Assembly (NCBI GenBank): GCA_036435485.1 | Contig: CM071601.1 | Location: 186,470,939 to 186,534,938, forward strand | Length of the DNA: 64,000 bases | Direction: 5' to 3' | Source: Saposhnikovia divaricata | Taxonomy: Eukaryota > Streptophyta > Magnoliopsida > Apiales > Apiaceae | Shown here: positions 1 through 11,131 of the stretch, piece after piece | How positions within the stretch are numbered: the first letter of the stretch is position 1 | How the letters are laid out: every line of letters starts with the position of its first letter | Notes under the pieces: model-generated | The model's input: only the letters and a program-made list of their open reading frames with translations | What the model was told of the DNA's origin: nothing | Databases searched by the model: none | Translations under genes and position numbers: made by a program

Positions 1-1308
1 CCCGTAGATGCATCAACAAACTCATCTCCCATCTACACACACCAAGTCAAACATAACCGCTATCAGCAAAAATCCTAATTACCACAAACAAAAGGTACAC
101 ACATAAATACAAATCAATTTTCCTTTTTTCTTCTCCGCTTAAAATATCAAAAAACGATTCATATTCCACTTCCCCCCACAAACAACAAAACCCTAGAATC
201 ATAAAACCCCTTTCACAGATACTTTTCAATACATACACACATATACATACACCGTTCGATATTCATATTTACACCAAAAAACCCACTTTTCACAGAATCT
301 GGGCAATACTACCGATACACAAAGCAGATACAACAACCACAAACAAAATCAAAATCGCCGTACAGATCACAAAACAAACATCCTACCTTACACCCATAAA
401 AAATTTTAGCACAAAACCCTCTCGGAAGCGCTCATCCAAACACAAAGATTACAACACAATGAAAAGCAAAGCCATACATTGGTTACAAAAGAAATAAGGG
501 CTTCAATGGCAGCACCACGCGAGAATCAGCAAGCTCTCAGTAAAAATGCGGAAAGAAGGCAAAAGAAAGCTAAGAATAGTGGTATGAAAGCAGTAAAACA
601 AAAAAGGAAACAAGAAACAACTGCCCTTTTTATTGCGTGAGGCGCGTACACGAAAGATTGCCAACCTACAGCACTAACGTGTCAACCTCCAATAGGCCCA
701 CGTACACCTTGGTAAGAACAGCAACTACCCACTTGGTATTAACTTCCCACTACTTCCCTTACATACGTCGTCACAAAAGTACGTGCATTTTTCAACCCAA
801 AGGTCATTTCTCATAAATACGAACAACCCCTTATCATTTTTGAATTATTGGCATTTAATATTATTCTTTCATTTATTACACATCTCATTTATTCCCATTA
901 ATAAGCATTTATTCGCATAAGCAGTTACGCATATCAAACAAAAACGTTTCAACTTCGCACATGTCAAACACCGCAAACCGCACAAGCTTGAACATTTTTA
1001 CAAAAATTTTCTAACTCCTAAGTGTTGTCCGCCAACACTTGGGGGGCACATTTTTACAAAAGATTTTCTAACTCCTAAGTGTTGTCCGCCAACACTTGGG
1101 GGGCACATTTTTACAAAAGATTTTCTAACTCCTAAGTGTTGTCCGCCAACACTTGGGGGGCACATTTTTACAAAAGATTTTCTAACTCCTAAGTGTTGTC
1201 CGCCAACACTTGGGGGGCACAGGCATTACGTAGTTTTGCATTTCTTCCGCTTACCGTTTCCTTTTACTCCCCCTACCCGCTAAAGCGCCTAGAGGGAGTG
1301 GGGGGCAA
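1..1308 (+). mobile_element. 3' internal (untranslated) part of a gypsy-like LTR element
   Basis: This stretch has no convincing reading frame. I read it as the 3' non-coding end of a Ty3/gypsy-type element whose coding part lies left of the window. Three things support this: a 57-bp tandem array at 991-1220, a purine-rich tract (GGGAGTGGGGGGCAA) ending at 1308, and an LTR-like sequence beginning TGATAAGTACCC directly after it. The arrangement copies that of the complete gypsy element at 6755-17748, where GGGGGGCAAA precedes TGATATGGGC on the minus strand. The element's 5' end cannot be seen, so target duplication and lineage cannot be checked. Confidence 0.4.
991..1220 (+). repeat. 57-bp tandem repeat, four copies
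   Basis: Four near-identical copies follow one another. The 'acattttta' landmark falls at 992, 1048, 1105 and 1162, so the period is 57 bp (56 for the first copy, which lacks one base). Each copy holds a perfect 8-bp inverted repeat (AAGTGTTG / CAACACTT) around a 5-base loop, followed by a G6 run. The array lies about 90 bp before the presumed 3' LTR. Tandem repeats in the 3' untranslated region are known from Tat-lineage gypsy elements. Confidence 0.9.
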
Positions 1309-2041
1309 TGATAAGTACCCGCTGATAGCTATCAGCGGGCACCCGCTAATAGCAAAATACTAATTCCCTAAAAACACAATTCTGGAATACTTGACAAAGT
1401 ATATCTAATTTCAAAAGTATTATTTCAAATACAAAAGAATATCCACAAAAAAGTATTTCAAATCATCATACTAATCCACTTGCACAAAAATATCTTGCTT
1501 TATCCATTTGCACACCCACTTGCCCACTTGCATAAAGGTACACCCACTTGCCCACTTGCATAGAGATATCTTACTCCATAAGACAAAGAGGCAATATAAT
1601 ATTCAGAGACACCCAGTTGCAACAGACAAAATCTGACTGAAGTAGCTCAAGTGGCAGAATCAAGGTATGTTTGAGGGGACATCAATCACTGTTCCAATAG
1701 TGGCTCACTGTAGCTTTAACGGCACAACTAGTGGGCAACAGTGATTGGGCAACCCAACCTATAAATACCCCCATTCTACACACAAACAAGGAGACACGAT
1801 CCTTCATACACAAAAAAGCTCCCACAAAATAAAGCTCTCCACATTATTCTTCACATACGATATATTTTCACCAGCTCGGTTATTATTATTTCCGATTACT
1901 AATTCTCACGCCGGAGGTGCTTGACGGCCACCACCCCCGGGCAAGCATTGTTTTACAGGTACCCCAAACTCAGGTGAAGCGCTTCCGGTAAAGTGCCCAG
2001 AACGGTGATCGGAAGCCTCTAATCGACCGTGGGAATTATCA
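1309..2041 (+). mobile_element. Probable 3' LTR of a gypsy-like element
   Basis: The left edge follows a polypurine tract and starts TGATAA. The matching TTATCA ends at 2041 and gives a 6-bp terminal inverted repeat, but this right edge is a guess and the LTR could run on to about 2290. A TATA-like CTATAAATAC stands at 1759-1768. The sequence at 1905-1960 (ACGCCGGAGGTGC and a C-rich run) resembles the region downstream of the transcription start in many plant gypsy LTRs. No target duplication can be tested because the 5' end is outside the window. Confidence 0.45.
1318..1339. repeat. 22-bp perfect palindrome near the LTR start
   Basis: CCCGCTGATAG is followed at once by its exact reverse complement with no spacer. 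A degenerate half-copy (CCCGCTAATAG) follows at 1342-1352. It lies 9 bp inside the presumed LTR start. Confidence 0.85.
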
Positions 2042-4820
2042 AGTACCAAGTAGTTGTGGTCGTTTTCTTGAAAAGTAGTGTCTTGTTTTGCTTACTTTTC
2101 GAGTTGCACCTAACTGTCGGAGTACAGATTCATAGCAGTCGTGAAGTACAGATCGACTACCCATCTTTTCCAACTGTGGTGCTAACCAGCTAGAAGCATT
2201 GACTCATTCAGCTGGACAAGATTTTAGAAATAAAATTCTTCTATTATTCATAAATTAATCTTTGTTAATCCTGGCAATGTCACTGAGTTTGAAATGTATC
2301 GAGATATTCAAGCAAAGATTATTATACCACCCGCTTGGGAAGGGAATGTTGAGCTATGGAAAATCATAGACGGTGGATATGAAAACCCAGGATTATCAGT
2401 CATGTAACAACGCATGATCATCGAATATACTACTTCCACTCATCCCATGCACCCTAGCACGTAAAATATATATTTTATTAAATACAAGTTATATATACCT
2501 GTATGCAATTAAAGATGTAAAAATTGAAGTTTTATTAAAAATAATATAAATATAGTAATATTATAAATAATAAATTTAAAAAAATCAGTACAATTTTAAT
2601 GCGAATCAAATTATAACACGTAATTACGTCTAACAATCTGAAACACATATAAATAAATGCCATTTTTTGGAACGTGTCCGACGATTATCGTCGTCATTAG
2701 AAGAAGAGTCGTGGTTGTCGTTTTCTTGAAAACTAGTCGCGGATTTCCATCGCTTAACGGCCAAAAGTCTCATCATGCACCATCTTTTCAGTTCATTCCC
2801 TAACGTCTGAGTGAGTCAAAACTTCTAGTAATTAGTTCTAGTTAGAAAACTCCGGCCTCTAGTCGAGTCTATGTAATAGTATTAAAATTTTACGCTTATA
2901 CATTTCAGTTACAAGTATATATAGAAATATTCCATTTAATATAATGTAAATTAATGACATAATTATTTTCTTATATATAATAAACGTAAAAATAAATTAT
3001 TAAAATTTTTTGTAGTACGGTAACATGGTCGTTGGATGATCAAAATAGTATGAATCATTGAATTTTAAAATAATTAGATGAGACTGTTAAATATAATATT
3101 GAAAAATTTATTTGATTAATAGTATGATTATATTGACATACTAGAAAATAAGTTTTAATAATCTAAATTGTATATAAAAGATTTACTGAATTTAATATAA
3201 TTTTCAATACAAAAATTCGTAACTTTATTTTTTCTTCAACTTCCATATAATTTCAATTGGATAATAATCGTTAATCCATCACTTAAAGATTATTTCATGA
3301 ATTTTGCGTGGGTTGTAAAATCGTCTAAATCCTATTTTTAGAAATCAAGATAGAACAAAAATGGTAAATTAACGGTGTGAAATCTAATAAATAATAAATT
3401 TTTATTTATTTAACTCAAATTCGATTATCTTTTAATCTCTAAGTCTTTCAAATTTAAGAACTCTTTATTTTCTTCAACAAAATATTAAAATTTAAGTAAT
3501 AAAGATAAAATCCAAAATTAACAAATATGAATATTTAAAAAACTTTGTTTATTAGAAATGTTAAAAAAGAACCGTGTATTGTACGGATTATAATAATATC
3601 AAAATTTTATTTTTACAAAAGTAGATCATGTATATACTTATTTTTTATATCTTATCTAAATTATGTTAATACTTCATACTATTAAACCTGTAGTTTAATT
3701 AGAAAAAATTTAGTTTCGAATCAAGACAGAAATACAATAAACAAAAAAAATATGTATACGATGATAATACTAAAATTAAATCTCAATAATATTGAAGATT
3801 ATGTACAAAAACTAAATAGTAAACATTAATATACTATTAAAATTTTATGTGTATATATTGTGACAAATATTAAATATAAAAAGAACACGTTAAAGTTAAA
3901 TAATAATCTTTCCTTCAAAAAAAGTTAAACAATAATTTAACTACAATTTATTGAAACCATATGTTAGCACAGATTAACAACATCTACACGCAATGTAATC
4001 ATGCAGCTTATCCAACGCAAGATATCGGTAAGTTTGGAATGTAGTTGGAATATTGTATCGACATTTTCAAACGAAGACAACAAACAAGCTACGTAATGCG
4101 AAGTAGCAAACAAAAAAAAATGTGGAAATCTGTTGCCGGCATTGAAATGGAATGTTAAACGCACGAGAAGAAATACGTTAACGGTCCATATAGAAACCCT
4201 AAAGTATCGGTCATGATGATAATAAGCGGGCACTGGTCCTCCATGAAACGTATATATTGATCGGTTCAATATTTTCAATTTTCTATGCACAACCGTTGAA
4301 AATATTAAATTGAAAATATTAAGGCCGTTAGAGAAAAGTGTTGTGGGAAATATCTGTAATTAGATAAATTAAGGCTACTAATTTCTTTTTGTTTAAAGTG
4401 AATGTTAATATCATTATAAAAAATTATAACCATTTATTACTTGTGAAATTCTTTCCCAAAATAACGAATATATTTAATTTCTATTGAAACAGCTTTTCTA
4501 TTTATAGGGAAATTATGCAGACATATATATTGTCAATTAAACGAATATTATCATTTTCCATGGAGGAAAGAAAAACAGATGATCGTCATTTCAAAAAGAA
4601 TAAGGATTCGTTACAAAAGGTTTGAGTTAAAAGTATCTACAACTGCCCATGTGGTTGTATGGCAAAGCCAGTTAATTATTAAAACTTCGACAACTTACAA
4701 ATTTAATGATGCTGCTCGATAATTATGGTGCTATCTGGCTTAGTAGTTTATCGCTTATAAGTCCATAAGAAGAGGGATGTTTATCGATTCTACTTATTAT
4801 GGTTTATAAGTTGAATGTTA
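2042..4820. other. AT-rich intergenic stretch without recognisable genes
   Basis: I see no supported gene here. A 57-codon open stretch (2234-2404, stop at 2405) and a shorter one ending near 4260 share a similar tail (see findings), but I recognise neither. The open frame on the minus strand at 3964-4290 has no recognisable domain. A short inverted motif (CCGT-7-ACGG) near 3570-3590 resembles a common dispersed plant repeat. From 2440 to 3960 the DNA is mostly A/T runs. Confidence 0.6.
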
Positions 4821-6236
4821 GTAACTGATAGAATATATTTTATATATATTTTATAGGATTTTATTCCCACATTTACGGTGCTTTTGCGAATAATCGTGTC
4901 GATTTAATGAGTTTTATTGGAGTTTATTGCAGGAAATAAATAATTGCCAAGTTGAAAGAAATCGAGCATTATTCAGTGATTTATGTGATTCTGAGTTCGA
5001 GAAATTGATTTGGTGAATTTACGAGAAGAAATGAATAAATTATGGTTCGTTGCTAAGCATTTTTGGAGCAAAATAAAGCAATTTCCAGGGACTTAGAGGC
5101 ACTATAGCGCAAGATGAAGAGCAACAGCACTTGTTATTCCAGGGAAAAAGAAGCGCTATAGCTCAAGAAAACAGAGCAAGTGCGCTGTCACGCATTTTGT
5201 ACTAGCGCTATAGCTCAAGAAAACGGCGCTATAGCGCTACATGGTGATGCGCAACAGCGCGAAAATATGGAGCAGCAGCGCCTCACAGCTCCTGTCCTGT
5301 GCGCGAGTTTTTGTAGAAAAAAATCAGTTTCGGATATTTCCAATTTCTAATATAATTGTAATATATTAGTTTGGGCCTAATTTATTTGGGTCAATTAATT
5401 AAGTCTTTTAAACACTATATAAACACAACTAGGTTATTATTTTGGGGGATCGGGAAAAACATTATTCTTGAGATCCAATTTTGTACGCAGCTTTTAGGGA
5501 TTTTTCTGGTGAACTCTTATTTTCCTTGAAAATCACAGATTAAAGGTTTTTTCTATATTCTTATAATTATGAGTTTTTCTATTAATTCATGTGTTTTGTT
5601 TTCTTCCTTAATTATGTGTAACTAAATCTCTAATCTGAGGATTGGGTAGTATTCCTTGGTATTCATGTATGTTTAATTATCTGTGATTTTCTTGCTTTGC
5701 TGATCTGTTATTGAGGGCTTACTACAATTAGGGGAGTCATGAACCTTTGATTGAATTTTAGAAATTGTGATAACTTGGAAGAGGAGTTGCAATTTTAGTA
5801 CACGATTTAACAGACATAACTCGAATATTTGATTGGAAGATTAATAGGAGAGTTGTGAGACTTATAATTCTTGGTGCGTAATAGTTTATGATTGTACTTT
5901 GATTGTATCACGGAAGTGACAATTAAGGTGTAGTTGTAGACATTATAGTGTATCTTGGAAGGGAACATTATAACCTTAGAAGAATTGTTTTCAGCAGAGT
6001 AAGAACGTAGAAGTCACATATATATTGAATGTGCATTGAAACCAAGTGAAGAACCCCAGTTCTTGGATTATTTTCCTCATATATTTTATTCTCAATTGAT
6101 AATTAGTTTAATTAGTTTATAAACAAACCAAACATTCTTCTACACTTATAAATTGTGAGAGATAAAATACTTGAACTTGATTCTACATATTAGTCCTTCC
6201 CTGAGAACGAACTACAAAAATACTATTAACAGTAAC
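4821..6236 (+). mobile_element. Solo LTR with 5-bp target duplication
   Basis: The LTR proper is 4826-6231 (1406 bp); it starts TGATAG and ends TTAACA. It is flanked by perfect direct repeats GTAAC at 4821-4825 and 6232-6236. No internal coding region, primer site or second LTR is present, as expected after recombination between two LTRs. The last 80 bp (GAGATAAAATACTTGAA... CCTTCCCTGAGAACGAACT) closely match the end of the LTRs at 54299-55535 and 60344-61616, so this belongs to the same broad Athila-like family. A TATA-like CTATATAAACAC stands near 5416. A stretch at 5090-5270 is full of AGCGCTATAGC-type palindromes. Orientation was set by this resemblance. Confidence 0.85.
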
Positions 6237-6749
6237 GAAGAGCCAACTTATTTTTTATTTCCTTGATTTCATACTTATTTGATTTCTATACTTGTTTGAT
6301 AATTTATTTTTAAATTTATGAATGTTAGATAACAATGTACTTTCATGACAACTTATTTTTCATTTACTTGATTTCTATACTTGTTTAATAATTTATATTT
6401 TTAAATTTATGTTTTTAAATATATTTTTATTAAAATTATTGTATTGATATTATTATGTTAAATAATATTTTTGTGATTTAATTTTAAAAATACTTCACCA
6501 ACTTATAGGTAACTTTATCCAAAACCTATATAACTTATAAATATTATTACAATTATCAATTATATGACATTTATACTTTTAAATCATGAACTATTTATTT
6601 TAAGATACCCAAATAGTCATTATGGTTGCTGGTCTAGAAATATAGGCATTTATGTTTGTGTTCGCTGTTCTAGAAGTATAAGCATTTATGTTTGCTTCCA
6701 AAATCTTAAACAAATGTACTTCTATAATTCCTTCTATAGTTTTATTTGT
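6237..6749. other. AT-rich spacer with a degenerate direct repeat
   Basis: There is no gene. Two loosely matching stretches (about 6249-6320 and 6350-6412) both contain TTGATTTCTATACTTGTTT followed by AATTTAT, and look like a partial tandem duplication. Its last bases (GTATT, 6750-6754) are the left target duplication of the gypsy element. Confidence 0.6.
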
Positions 6750-6754
6750 GTATT

Positions 6755-7270
6755 TGTTGTGGAATAAAAACTAGGTTACTAGTATTGCGGCTAGGGTTGG
6801 TGTATTTAATGCAAAGGTGTGTGAGCTTCGTGCTTTAATGGCTGCTCTTGTGCTCGTGGCTGACTCTGCCTTCACAATATGCCTACGTACTTTGATGGAT
6901 ATCAAAGATCAAGCCAAAAAACGTAGTCCTGAGAATGAGGGGTCAGGCCCTTTATATAAGCTGAGAAGCCTTATAATTATGGTAGGATTCAGAGATTTGG
7001 TGGACAAGTCTTTGAGGAAGGTTCTAGATCTATTCCTTATAGGAATCAGTTTCCATATTGAATTGGATGCCTTGGTGGCTAAGTCTGAAGGGGATATTAT
7101 CCTTATCCAACTCTTATTTGCTGAGCTGTTTATTACCCTTAATATTAATTATGAAATTAATATTATAAATAGGGTTTGGGCCCATCTGGTGGGCCCCACG
7201 TTTGGACCATTCCGGGTCTAATTAATACCACATTAAATGTGTCTTTAAAGTTTACTTTTAGCCCATATCA
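6755..7270 (-). repeat. 3' LTR of the Tat element
   Basis: Read on the minus strand it begins TGATATGGGC at 7270 and ends CCACAACA at 6755. It is the same length as the other LTR and about 98% identical to it by eye. A TATA-like TATATAAAG on the minus strand lies near 6948-6956. Confidence 0.93.
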
Positions 7271-7287
7271 TTTGCCCCCCAACTTCT
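7271..7287 (-). other. Polypurine tract of the Tat element
   Basis: On the minus strand, AGTTGGGGGGCAAA abuts the start of the 3' LTR. This is the expected priming site for plus-strand DNA synthesis during reverse transcription. Confidence 0.8.
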
Positions 7288-7596
7288 AGGAAAACTGATC
7301 AGGTTTTCCTTGAAGTTTTAACTGCCTTTCTTGAGACTTGGGTCAGGGCTTTGTACACTAGTGTTTCACAAATGTCGTCTTGATGCAAAGTGTGGAGCGA
7401 CCGACACGTTTACGACGATATGCCTTATTCGAGGCTAAGCAATTTATCTTCCATAACTTCAGTTACAGAATATTTTTCTTCAAGGACTTATCTATGAAAT
7501 TCCTCGTATTTCCATATTTATCCTATTATAGTACTCACAGGTATCAAAATTCCATGTCCGTGAAGATTTGCTGTCAAAGAATCAATTTTTATAGCA

Positions 7597-8136
7597 AATT
7601 TCGACCAGGATTGAGCATTTTCGACCAGGAATTCGACCAGAATTCTAGTCGAAATAAGGCCTTCTTTAGTTCCCTGATCGAAGAGATTTTCGACCAGGAT
7701 TCTTGGTCGTTTCGACCAGAATCTTGGTCGAAATAAGCGTCAAATTTTGTTTTGGTCGAAGGGATTTTCGACCAGGATTCCTGGTCGTTTCGACCAGGAT
7801 CTTGGTCGAAATAAGGGCCTCAGAATGGATTTGGTCGAAGGGTTTTTAGACCAGGATTCTTGGTCGTTTCGACCAGGATTCTGGTCGAAATATGGGCGTT
7901 TCCAACGCTTTGGTCGAAGGGTTTTTCGACCAGGATTCTTGGTCGTTTCGACCAGGATTTTGGTCGAAATAATGGCGTTTCCAACGCTTTGGTCGAAGGG
8001 TTTTTCGACCAGGATTCTTGGTCGTTTCGACCAGGATTCTGGTCGAAATAAGGGCATTTCCAACGCTTTAGTCGAAGGGTTTTTCGACCAGGATTCTTGG
8101 TCGTTTCGACCAGGATTCTGGTCGAAATAAGGGCCA
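7597..8136. repeat. About 79-bp tandem array built from hairpin units
   Basis: The core of the array (about 7830-8130) repeats with a 79-80 bp period (landmark GTCGAAGGGTTTTT near 7833, 7912, 7991 and 8071). Less regular units extend left to about 7597. Each unit holds inverted repeats, TTCGACCAG and CTGGTCGAA about 4 bases apart, so either strand can fold. The open frames seen on both strands are a by-product of the repeat. It sits between the 3' LTR and the antisense gene, where Tat elements are known to generate satellite-like repeats. Confidence 0.9.
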
Positions 8137-8490
8137 CTTTGGCTTTGGGCCTATTCCTATTGGGCCTCATAGGTTATTGCGTATTTTATAAAAATACCTT
8201 TTTTCTTTTCAGAATGGGCTTGACCTCATGGCTGTTATTGGGCCTGTCCAGGCTATTCTTAATTCAAATCCAAATTTAGGATCTTTTGTCTATGATATTT
8301 TTCAAAAATATCTATGATTTTTTTCAAAATATCTATGATATTTTTCCAAGATATTTTTCTAAGAATGTCCTAGAATTGGGCCTTAATTTGGGCCGGTTTC
8401 ATGGGCTTTTACTAGGTCAACTTCGGAATTTTGACCTGTCACTGTAGGTTTTCTGACCGTTTGGAGGAATTTTAACCGGCTGAAAAGTTG

Positions 8491-8498
8491 TATATAAG
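8491..8498 (+). promoter_or_regulatory. TATA box of the antisense gene
   Basis: TATATAAG stands about 310 bp before the ATG at 8801. It is followed by a CT-rich stretch (CACTTTCTCATTCTCACTTC) typical of a plant 5' leader. Its orientation is opposite to the element's own genes. Inference from position and motif. Confidence 0.55.
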
Positions 8499-8635
8499 AG
8501 TGAGAGTGGAGAGTTCACTTTCTCATTCTCACTTCTACTCAAACACTTCACTAGAAATTCTCTCCATAGTTCTCTTTATTTTAAGGCGATTTCCGGCGAG
8601 AGTTTTTTGGCGAAGCTCCTCCCCCTCACGGTGGT

Positions 8636-8768
8636 TTCTGGGTTTTTCCTTGAAGATTTCTTCAAACCTTCATACTTTCTGGGTTTTCTTTGAAGATTTC
8701 TTCAAATCTTCATATTTTCTGGGTTTTCTTTAAAGATTTCTTCAAATCTTCATATTTTCTGGGTTTTA
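8636..8768 (+). repeat. 40-bp tandem repeat in the antisense leader
   Basis: Three full copies of a unit containing CTGGGTTTTC...GAAGATTTCTTCAAA...CTTCATA, plus a partial fourth. CTGGG starts fall at 8638, 8679, 8719 and 8759, giving periods of 41, 40 and 40 bp. Each unit contains GAAGATTTCTTC, a perfect 12-bp palindrome (AAAGATTTCTTC in the third). Confidence 0.9.
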
Positions 8769-8800
8769 GCGGAGCTTCAAACCTTTTTCCAGGAGCATCA

Positions 8801-10710
8801 ATGGAGGACAAAGCTAAGTCCCGTCTTGCAAAAATGAATTCTGCCTCCTCCAAAGGTACGATCACCATTCGCTCTTCTTACACATCTCTAGTAGACATGT
8901 TAAATCAACGTGGAGACGATTACCCTTCTTTGTCTGAATTAGATGCGTATGACTGCTGTAGCTCATATCATGATGTTGAGGAAATCACTAGATATAACAA
9001 ACTTTTTAAGATCAGGTCACCTTATAAACTTGTCCCAGCTGAGCCAGGTGACAGACCTTGTCACTGGAAACCCAATTCTTTGTGTGTTTATAGGGAGAGT
9101 TTAGTAGCTGGTCTTCGCTTTCCGTTTCATGAATTCATTCCTAGACTTTTAGCTGATGTTCAAATTAGTCCGTGTCAACTCCCGCCAAATGCGAGGAGGA
9201 TCATATTATGTTTCATGGTTTTGTGTCTCAGACAACAACTCCCTTTATCCGTTGCGCTTTTTCGCAAAATCTTTCAATTTTACAATAGCCCTGCCACGAA
9301 CCCTGGCTGGGTATATGTTAAACTCCGCCCTAGAGTTCCCCCACTTTTTAATGGCAAGTCAATCCCTGATAATAATACGGGCTGGAAAAATGAGTTTGCA
9401 TACTTAGAGTGGGACGGAGGTGATTGGGGCACTCTCTTTAGGCAGACATTTTCGAGAGTTTCAGACGGAAGCGCTAAGGGAATCGTCCTTAATACCGAGG
9501 AACAGGACGCTTATAATACTCTGACCCAGGCAGATGGTAGTTCTATTACGTGCCTAAGCCTTTTAAATGAGGAATCTCTAAGGAGAGTAGGCCTTTCCAG
9601 AGTTTCTGAACGGGGTAATTTTCTTACTGATCTTCGCCATTTACTTTTTTTACTGAATTTATTCCAACTCGTTTTTGTTTATTTTTGCAGTTGCGAAGTT
9701 GATTGTGGAGGATGCGCCCTCTCCTGATGAAAAGACTTCCAGGATGGCTCGAGCTAAGAGGACTGCTGACCCTCGAGGGAAAAATACAGAGCCTTCTTTT
9801 CTATGCCCTCACAAGGTCCAGAAAGGAGACCTGAGGTATGGTGACATAGCTGGGTTGGAGGGGAGCTCCCAGGTTAACGTCCAGTCGGCAGTTTTTAGGC
9901 CTCCCTGGGGCTTCAGAAAGTAGGATTCTGTGGTGGGCTCTACCAAGCATTCCATGGATTGGTCTTTGAACTCAATCACCACTCCTGACTATAAGGACAT
10001 GGTCCTTAATGGAGGTATTGGAGAGTCAGAGGCGCTTGGTGCTCAGGCTATTGCTGTGGTGAGTCTCGAACTTTGTTTTTTCAATACCTTAACGGCTTAG
10101 ATTCATTATTTGATTTTAATGCTAACCTTTCATGCAGGCTAACGTCCATTTCCAAAGCTTGGTTCATAAAGCCAAAGCTTGGAAGGAGAAGGCCAAAGGT
10201 TTTGAGTCTGAGTCTCAGAAGAAGACCCTCCACATTAACCGGCTGGAAGAGCAGCTAAAGAAGAAGGATGAAGAGATGGTTGGGATGCATGCGGAGCTAG
10301 TTGCTCTGAAGGATGACAAGGAGAAGCAGATTGATGACTATCTGGATTCGGACGAGTAAAAGACTCTCATGGATCAGCATGATGAGATGCTCTTTCCTAG
10401 CCAGTTTACTGATGGGTGGACCGAAGCCCTTGAAGCAGTTTTGAGGCAGCATCCAGGGTTATTCTTGCCTTCTGCTTTTCCTAGCCCTCATCTTCCCAGT
10501 ACCTTGATACATGAGCCTGGTTCCAGTGAAGAGCTATTCGGGGAGGATGATGCTTTGGTCAAGGAGCATGCTACCGCCACCACTTCAGCCTTGGATCCCG
10601 AGCTTCCTCTAGTTCAGTCTGGTGCTGCTAACTCTGCTGAGGATGGGTCTACTACCGATACTAGCTCTGAGGATGCTTCTCCTGCTAAGGAGGCCCCTAA
10701 GGCCCCTTAA
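8801..10710 (+). pseudogene. Antisense gene of the Tat element (putative gypsy-type transposon protein), spliced, with two stops
   Basis: Exons are 8801-9614, 9691-10058 and 10138-10710. Introns 9615-9690 (GTAATT...TTGCAG) and 10059-10137 (GTGAGT...ATGCAG) keep the frame. The ATG begins MEDKAKSRLAKM. Residues about 95-210 (a YRESLVAGLRFPF stretch, then PCQLPPNARR, LFRKIFQF and the Trp-rich WDGGDWGTLF) match my memory of the Transposase_28 family (PF04195), often called a gypsy-type transposon protein. Exon 3 encodes a charged, probably coiled-coil stretch and an acidic Ser/Thr-rich tail. In-frame stops TAG at 9921 and TAA at 10357 interrupt it. It runs opposite to gag-pol and has its own TATA box. 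Antisense ORFs at this position are known from the Tat elements Grande and Retand; their function is unknown. Confidence 0.75.
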
Positions 10711-11131
10711 GCTTTATTTATTTATCTTTTGTTTATCTGAACTCTTGGTTTCCACCATTTGACTTGATAGCCTTCGGGCCTTTTGTTTGTGTAACTCTTA
10801 ACTTAACTATTTATGAAGTTAGTTTCTGTTCATTTTTCTTGTTTTTGCTCATGGTTCGTTAAACTTTAGAATTTTCGAGTACTTGGCCTCCTGGCTGGTA
10901 CTAAACTCACAAGTTGGTTCAACATTCGTCTTTCGTTTGTTTTAACAAGGAAGAATAACTAATAGAGAAAACAGAATAAATTCCATTATGTTGTCAAAGG
11001 ACATCAATAAGATGGGTTCAACCCTTACATAGATACTCTATCTCCTACTGGGAGCAACATGCGCTATAATGGTTTTATTCGAACCTTATTCCTAATAAAT
11101 AGATAAAAGTCCAAGCCTTTGTCAAAAGAAC
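10711..11131. other. Spacer between antisense gene and integrase
   Basis: The two genes converge here. AT-rich sequence after 10711 could serve as the 3' end of the antisense transcript. I see no other feature. Confidence 0.6.

Noticed and set aside
991..1220. CRISPR-like array
   Set aside because: Repeats are directly adjacent without unique spacers, and the genome is a plant's.
3964..4290. 108-codon open frame on the minus strand
   Set aside because: No recognisable domain, no leader or promoter. The opposite strand carries the stretch similar to 2370-2407, which fits better as the older signal.
6817..7221. 134-codon open frame, repeated at 17295-17699
   Set aside because: It occurs twice only because it lies in both LTRs. 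It runs opposite to the element and shows no domain or codon-use signal.
7740..8170. Overlapping 107-127-codon open frames on both strands in the TTCGACCAG array
   Set aside because: They follow from a repeat without stops; the encoded peptides are just repeat translations, with no start context or domain.
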